A stretch of 33,827 nt of DNA from Chloroflexota bacterium (GTDB lineage Bacteria; Chloroflexota; Anaerolineae; Aggregatilineales; Phototrophicaceae): the NCBI GenBank assembly GCA_028873975.1, contig JAPPMO010000086.1, positions 1 to 33,827 on the forward strand. The letters are read 5' to 3'. A model generated the notes under the pieces. The model was not told the origin of the DNA. It searched no databases and saw only the letters and a program-made list of their open reading frames with translations. Made by a program: the position numbers and the translations under genes. Positions 31,280-33,827 of this stretch are shown here, in pieces; position 1 is the stretch's first letter; each line of letters starts with the position of its first letter.

Positions 31280-32050
31280 TCACTTCAATTCAATCCGAAC
31301 GCCTTCAGTCTGCTCGGGACCAAAGCTCGCCGACGGACCCCGCGTCTTGAAGCTCACGCGATAAGGCGCCGGAAGATCCCTCGCCAGATGCGCGCGCAGC
31401 GGACTTTCGAGCTCGCTCGGCGACAGATATTCCAGGAAATGCGAACCGAGCTCGAAGCGGATTCCTGACGCGCCCAGTTCATCGTCCCTGAAAGCTTGCC
31501 CTTCTTGCCCCAATACCGCGCCCATGATAGCGCCATATCGCCCCGCGTCTTCCGTCGCCAAACTGAGGCAATGGATGCCGGTCGCGCCGTTGGCCTGCGT
31601 CGTCTCGCGCGGCAGTCGCTGGGCGCGCGGACTGACGTCCTCAATGATGAAGGGCATGATGCCTTGAAACTCGCCGCCGACTTTGTTATTGATCCATTTA
31701 ACCTCGTAGCCGTCAGGGCGTCGTCGCCCGCCTTCGGTCAGATCGCCCGCCTCGACGCCCTGCGCGCGGATAGCCGCCAGATCGGCGCGGATATCATCGG
31801 TGGCCAAACAAAAGTCGATCAAGCCGCCGCCGCGCTCGTGCAGCAGTTCCCACCAGGGATGCGCCGGGCTCTCTTCGTAGAAGCCCAGCAACTCAATATA
31901 CGAACCGTCTTCAAAGCCGATCAAGGCATTGTGCGATCCGTAAGGATGCGCCCCGCCATAGACAACGCTGAAGCCGAGCCCGCGATAGGTTTCCATGGCG
32001 GCATTGAGCTCGCGCGCGGCGATGACGATATGGTCGATGCCGAGGATCAT
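31280..32050 (-). CDS. VOC family protein, glyoxalase-like
   Basis: A 256-aa protein with two VOC-type modules. The first half begins ILGIDHIVIAARELNAAMETYRGLGFSVVYGG and continues to LIDFCLATDDIRADLAAIRAQGV; the second begins ATGIHCLSLATEDAGRYGAIMGAVLG and ends in LGSHFLEYLSP. His and Glu positions (DHIVIA, SYIELLG, FLEYL) suit a metal site, and the layout resembles the Glyoxalase_3-type domain, whose substrates are mostly unknown. A strong ribosome site (AGGAGGG) precedes the ATG. It follows map by 28 bp and is probably last of the plsY-map-VOC operon. Confidence 0.85.
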   Translation of the reverse strand: MILGIDHIVIAARELNAAMETYRGLGFSVVYGGAHPYGSHNALIGFEDGSYIELLGFYEESPAHPWWELLHERGGGLIDFCLATDDIRADLAAIRAQGVEAGDLTEGGRRRPDGYEVKWINNKVGGEFQGIMPFIIEDVSPRAQRLPRETTQANGATGIHCLSLATEDAGRYGAIMGAVLGQEGQAFRDDELGASGIRFELGSHFLEYLSPSELESPLRAHLARDLPAPYRVSFKTRGPSASFGPEQTEGVRIELK

Positions 32051-32078
32051 AAGCGCCCTCCTTTCGCAGACGAATTAA

Positions 32079-32840
32079 TCAGACGTAGCCGCCGTCGACT
32101 TTGGTGACCAAGATTGGTTCATCGCCATTGATAATGACGGTGTGCTCGTATTGCGCCGTGAGGCTGCCGTCGACCGTGCGCAGGGTCCAGCCGTCGTCTT
32201 CGGTTTTGATGCGACCACGCCCGGTATTGAAGAAGGGTTCCAGCGTGACTACCATGCCGTCTTTTAAGACATCCCGGTTGCGCCAGTTATAGAAGTTGGG
32301 AATAGACGGTTTCTCGTGAATATGGCGGCCCACGCCGTGCCCGCCCAATTGCCGCAGGGTGCGATAGCCGTTTTTTCTGGCGTAGCGCTCCACCGCCTTG
32401 CCGATGGCGTTGGCCCGCTGCCCCGGGCGCGCCATTTCGATTGACATGTATAAGGCGCGGCGCGTGGCGCGGCAAAGTCTTTCCAGCGCGGGCTGGGCTG
32501 GCGGCACGATGATTGTAGCCCCAGTATCGCCCCAATAGTCTTCCAGCACGGCGGACACGTCTACGTTGAGCAAGTCGCCTTCACGGATCAACCGGTCCTT
32601 GCGCGGGACGCCATGCGCCGCCTCGTCATTGAGGCTGATGCAGGTGAATCCGGGGAAGCGATAAGCGCTGATCGGCGCCGAAGTTGCCCCGACGCTCTTG
32701 AGGAAATCGCGCCCGATATCGTCGAGGTCGCGGGTGCTCATGCCGGCTTCTGCCCGGTCCAGCATGAGTTTGAGCGTCAAGCCGCAGATTTCTCCGATGC
32801 GCCGCATGCCGCGCAGGTCTTTTTGGGAATTGATCCGCAT
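32079..32840 (-). CDS. map: Methionine aminopeptidase, type I
   Basis: A 253-aa enzyme that removes the initiator methionine from new proteins. It has the pita-bread fold and complete metal site: Asp in LLNVDVSAVLEDYWGDTGATIIV (two Asp ligands), His in GHGVGRHIHEKP, Glu in VVTLEPFF, and Glu in QYEHTVIIN. The substrate His is in DEAAHGVP. The start MRINSQKDLRGMRRIGEIC at 32840 matches the usual type I beginning; the frame opens upstream to a GTG at 32873. The gene lies 93 bp after plsY on the same strand. Some bacteria have a second, accessory copy, so this need not be the only one. Confidence 0.93.
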   Translation of the reverse strand: MRINSQKDLRGMRRIGEICGLTLKLMLDRAEAGMSTRDLDDIGRDFLKSVGATSAPISAYRFPGFTCISLNDEAAHGVPRKDRLIREGDLLNVDVSAVLEDYWGDTGATIIVPPAQPALERLCRATRRALYMSIEMARPGQRANAIGKAVERYARKNGYRTLRQLGGHGVGRHIHEKPSIPNFYNWRNRDVLKDGMVVTLEPFFNTGRGRIKTEDDGWTLRTVDGSLTAQYEHTVIINGDEPILVTKVDGGYV

Positions 32841-32933
32841 TTCACAACCCAACTCGAAATCGTCGGAAACCACCCGCTGACACCCGCTTCTGAAAACAGC
32901 CGATTGCGAGGATAGATTCGCTTGGAGCGAAAT

Positions 32934-33620
32934 TCAACTCGAGACTTGCTCGCCCAGGCGTCGCTCGGTGCCCGCCAGCAGGCGCTGCACATTGCCCCGG
33001 TGCCGCAGCAGCAGCATGGCGCTGAGCGCAACCGCATAGACCAGCAAGATCGGTTTCTGGAATTCGGTACCGATCAGGAGGATGAGCCAGACGTTGGCGA
33101 CAGCGAAACCGATCAAGACGCCCAGCGAGACATAACGCGTGCGGGAAATAATAGCGATGCCGATGGCCGCGGCCACCAGGCTCTGAAAGGGTTGAATCAT
33201 CATCATGGCGCCAAAGGCCGTCGCCGCGCCCTTGCCCCCGCGCACGATCAAGCGCAGCTTGCCCTCTTTGATCGACGCGGTCAGCACGGTCGCGAACAAG
33301 GACCAATTGTGCCCGACAACGACGCTGGTCGCGGAGATGGATGTCGCCACGCCGATCTGCTCCGGCAGGATGACATCCCGCGCCAGCCAGACGGCGAAGA
33401 CACCCTTGGAGACATCAACCAGCCCGGTGAAGATCGCCCAGCCCTTGCCCACAGCCCGGGCGACATTGGTGCCGCCCATATTGCCGCTGCCTACCTCGAA
33501 GATATTGACGTTCCGGGCTTTGCCAACGAAATAGGCAGTGGGGAAGGAGCCGATCAAATAGCTGGCGACGATGCAGGCGATGACTTGCAGGGCGTTGTCG
33601 GCGTTAAACATGTCGTTCAT
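32934..33620 (-). CDS. plsY: Acyl-phosphate glycerol-3-phosphate acyltransferase
   Basis: A 228-aa inner-membrane enzyme that transfers an acyl group from acyl-phosphate (made by PlsX, not in the window) to glycerol-3-phosphate, the first step of phospholipid synthesis. All conserved loops are visible: SYLIGSFPTAYFVGK (about residues 20-34), SGNMGGTNVAR (about 45-55), GHNWS with GGKGAATAFGA (about 103-140), and RHRGNVQRLLAGTERRLGE near the C-terminus. About five to six membrane segments. The promoter at 33671-33699 precedes it. The start could equally be the ATG nine bases later. First gene of the plsY-map-VOC set. Confidence 0.95.
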   Translation of the reverse strand: MNDMFNADNALQVIACIVASYLIGSFPTAYFVGKARNVNIFEVGSGNMGGTNVARAVGKGWAIFTGLVDVSKGVFAVWLARDVILPEQIGVATSISATSVVVGHNWSLFATVLTASIKEGKLRLIVRGGKGAATAFGAMMMIQPFQSLVAAAIGIAIISRTRYVSLGVLIGFAVANVWLILLIGTEFQKPILLVYAVALSAMLLLRHRGNVQRLLAGTERRLGEQVSS

Positions 33621-33670
33621 TGGCGCAAGGTCTATTCACACTCGGTATAGACAACATCTCACAATAGTGG

Positions 33671-33699
33671 ATCTTAGCGGACTTATGCGAAACTGACAA
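33671..33699 (-). promoter_or_regulatory. Promoter of the plsY operon
   Basis: On the minus strand TTGTCA (33694-33699), 17 bases, then TAAGAT (33671-33676); transcription would start near 33664, about 44 bases before the plsY ATG. Confidence 0.45.
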
Positions 33700-33716
33700 T
33701 GCTCGCCCCTGCCTGC

Positions 33717-33827
33717 CAGGGCAATCGCATCAAATCATTTTTTCACCACCGAGGACACCGAGTTTAGGGTCCTTTGTCTGCTTGCTATCTAATTCCGTCA
33801 CCTGAATACGACGAGGTCGCCAGCGAA
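33717..33827. mobile_element. MITE-like element, second copy, running off the window
   Basis: It begins CAGGGCAATCGCATCAAA (33717-33734), then CACCACCGAGGACACCGAG, then GTTTAGGGTCCTTTGTCTGC. This is the near-identical reverse complement of 21871-21994, about 110 bp, interrupted by a few small differences. The rest of the element, and any target duplication on that side, lies beyond 33827. No gene is seen in 33621-33827. Confidence 0.7.

Noticed and set aside
1..33827. tRNA, rRNA or riboswitch genes
   Set aside because: No cloverleaf, rRNA or known riboswitch core was visible by eye in the gaps; a covariance-model search would be needed to exclude small RNAs.

Overview
The window is bacterial and gene-dense, with short intergenic gaps, a moderately high GC content and mixed strand use. 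The content is: CUT1 sugar transporter genes without their ATPase, Gfo/Idh and UxuA-type sugar-acid enzymes, an intracellular sulfatase, GH51, RecD2, MurJ, PlsY, and many small dispersed palindromic repeats. This suits a free-living or host-associated heterotroph of the Chloroflexota (Anaerolineae/Caldilineae-like). That placement is an inference from gene repertoire and repeat style only; there is no rRNA or other phylogenetic marker in the window. I saw no rRNA, tRNA, CRISPR array, phage gene or transposase gene.

Layout. 1-3.4 kb (+): a Gfo/Idh/MocA oxidoreductase, a cupin protein and a secreted protein made of four ABM-like modules arranged A-B-A-B. 3.5-7.5 kb (-): two tandem Fic proteins, the second lacking both the catalytic His and the inhibitory Glu, then an acyl-CoA dehydrogenase upstream of them. 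8-9.1 kb (+): an MFS transporter. 9.2-18.8 kb: a carbohydrate locus. It holds two CUT1 permeases, a large solute-binding protein and a cytoplasmic sulfatase (+), then a LacI-family regulator (-) that diverges from a GH51 arabinofuranosidase and an FGGY pentulose kinase (+). The divergent region has a near-consensus promoter between two identical 13-bp palindromes. The likely logic is uptake of an arabinose-containing, possibly sulfated oligosaccharide, with desulfation and hydrolysis inside the cell and then kinase entry to the pentose phosphate pathway.

18.8-21.7 kb (-): a PhnB-like VOC protein with a tiny coupled ORF, the decayed remnant of an NTF2-like gene, cytidine deaminase and a CNNM/CorC-type CBS membrane protein. 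21.7-22.2 kb: a roughly 265-bp MITE-like element with terminal inverted repeats and a 12-bp flanking direct repeat, plus fragments of relatives; another copy runs off the right end of the window. 22.3-26.4 kb: a short mannonate dehydratase (+), an MFS transporter (-) and MurJ (-). 26.5-30.4 kb (+): recD2, followed by a type II restriction-modification pair. The pair looks more AT-rich than its surroundings and lies between two 78-bp direct copies of the recD2 3' end, so it appears to be an insertion with a long target duplication. 30.5-31.3 kb (+): an unrecognised protein with a Lys/Arg-rich tail. 31.3-33.6 kb (-): plsY, map and a glyoxalase-like gene in one probable operon.

The most unusual signals are the RM insertion with its recD2 duplication, the doubly degenerate Fic paralogue, the A-B-A-B secreted protein, the sulfatase/GH51 locus with its paired operators, and the family of small hairpin and MITE repeats.
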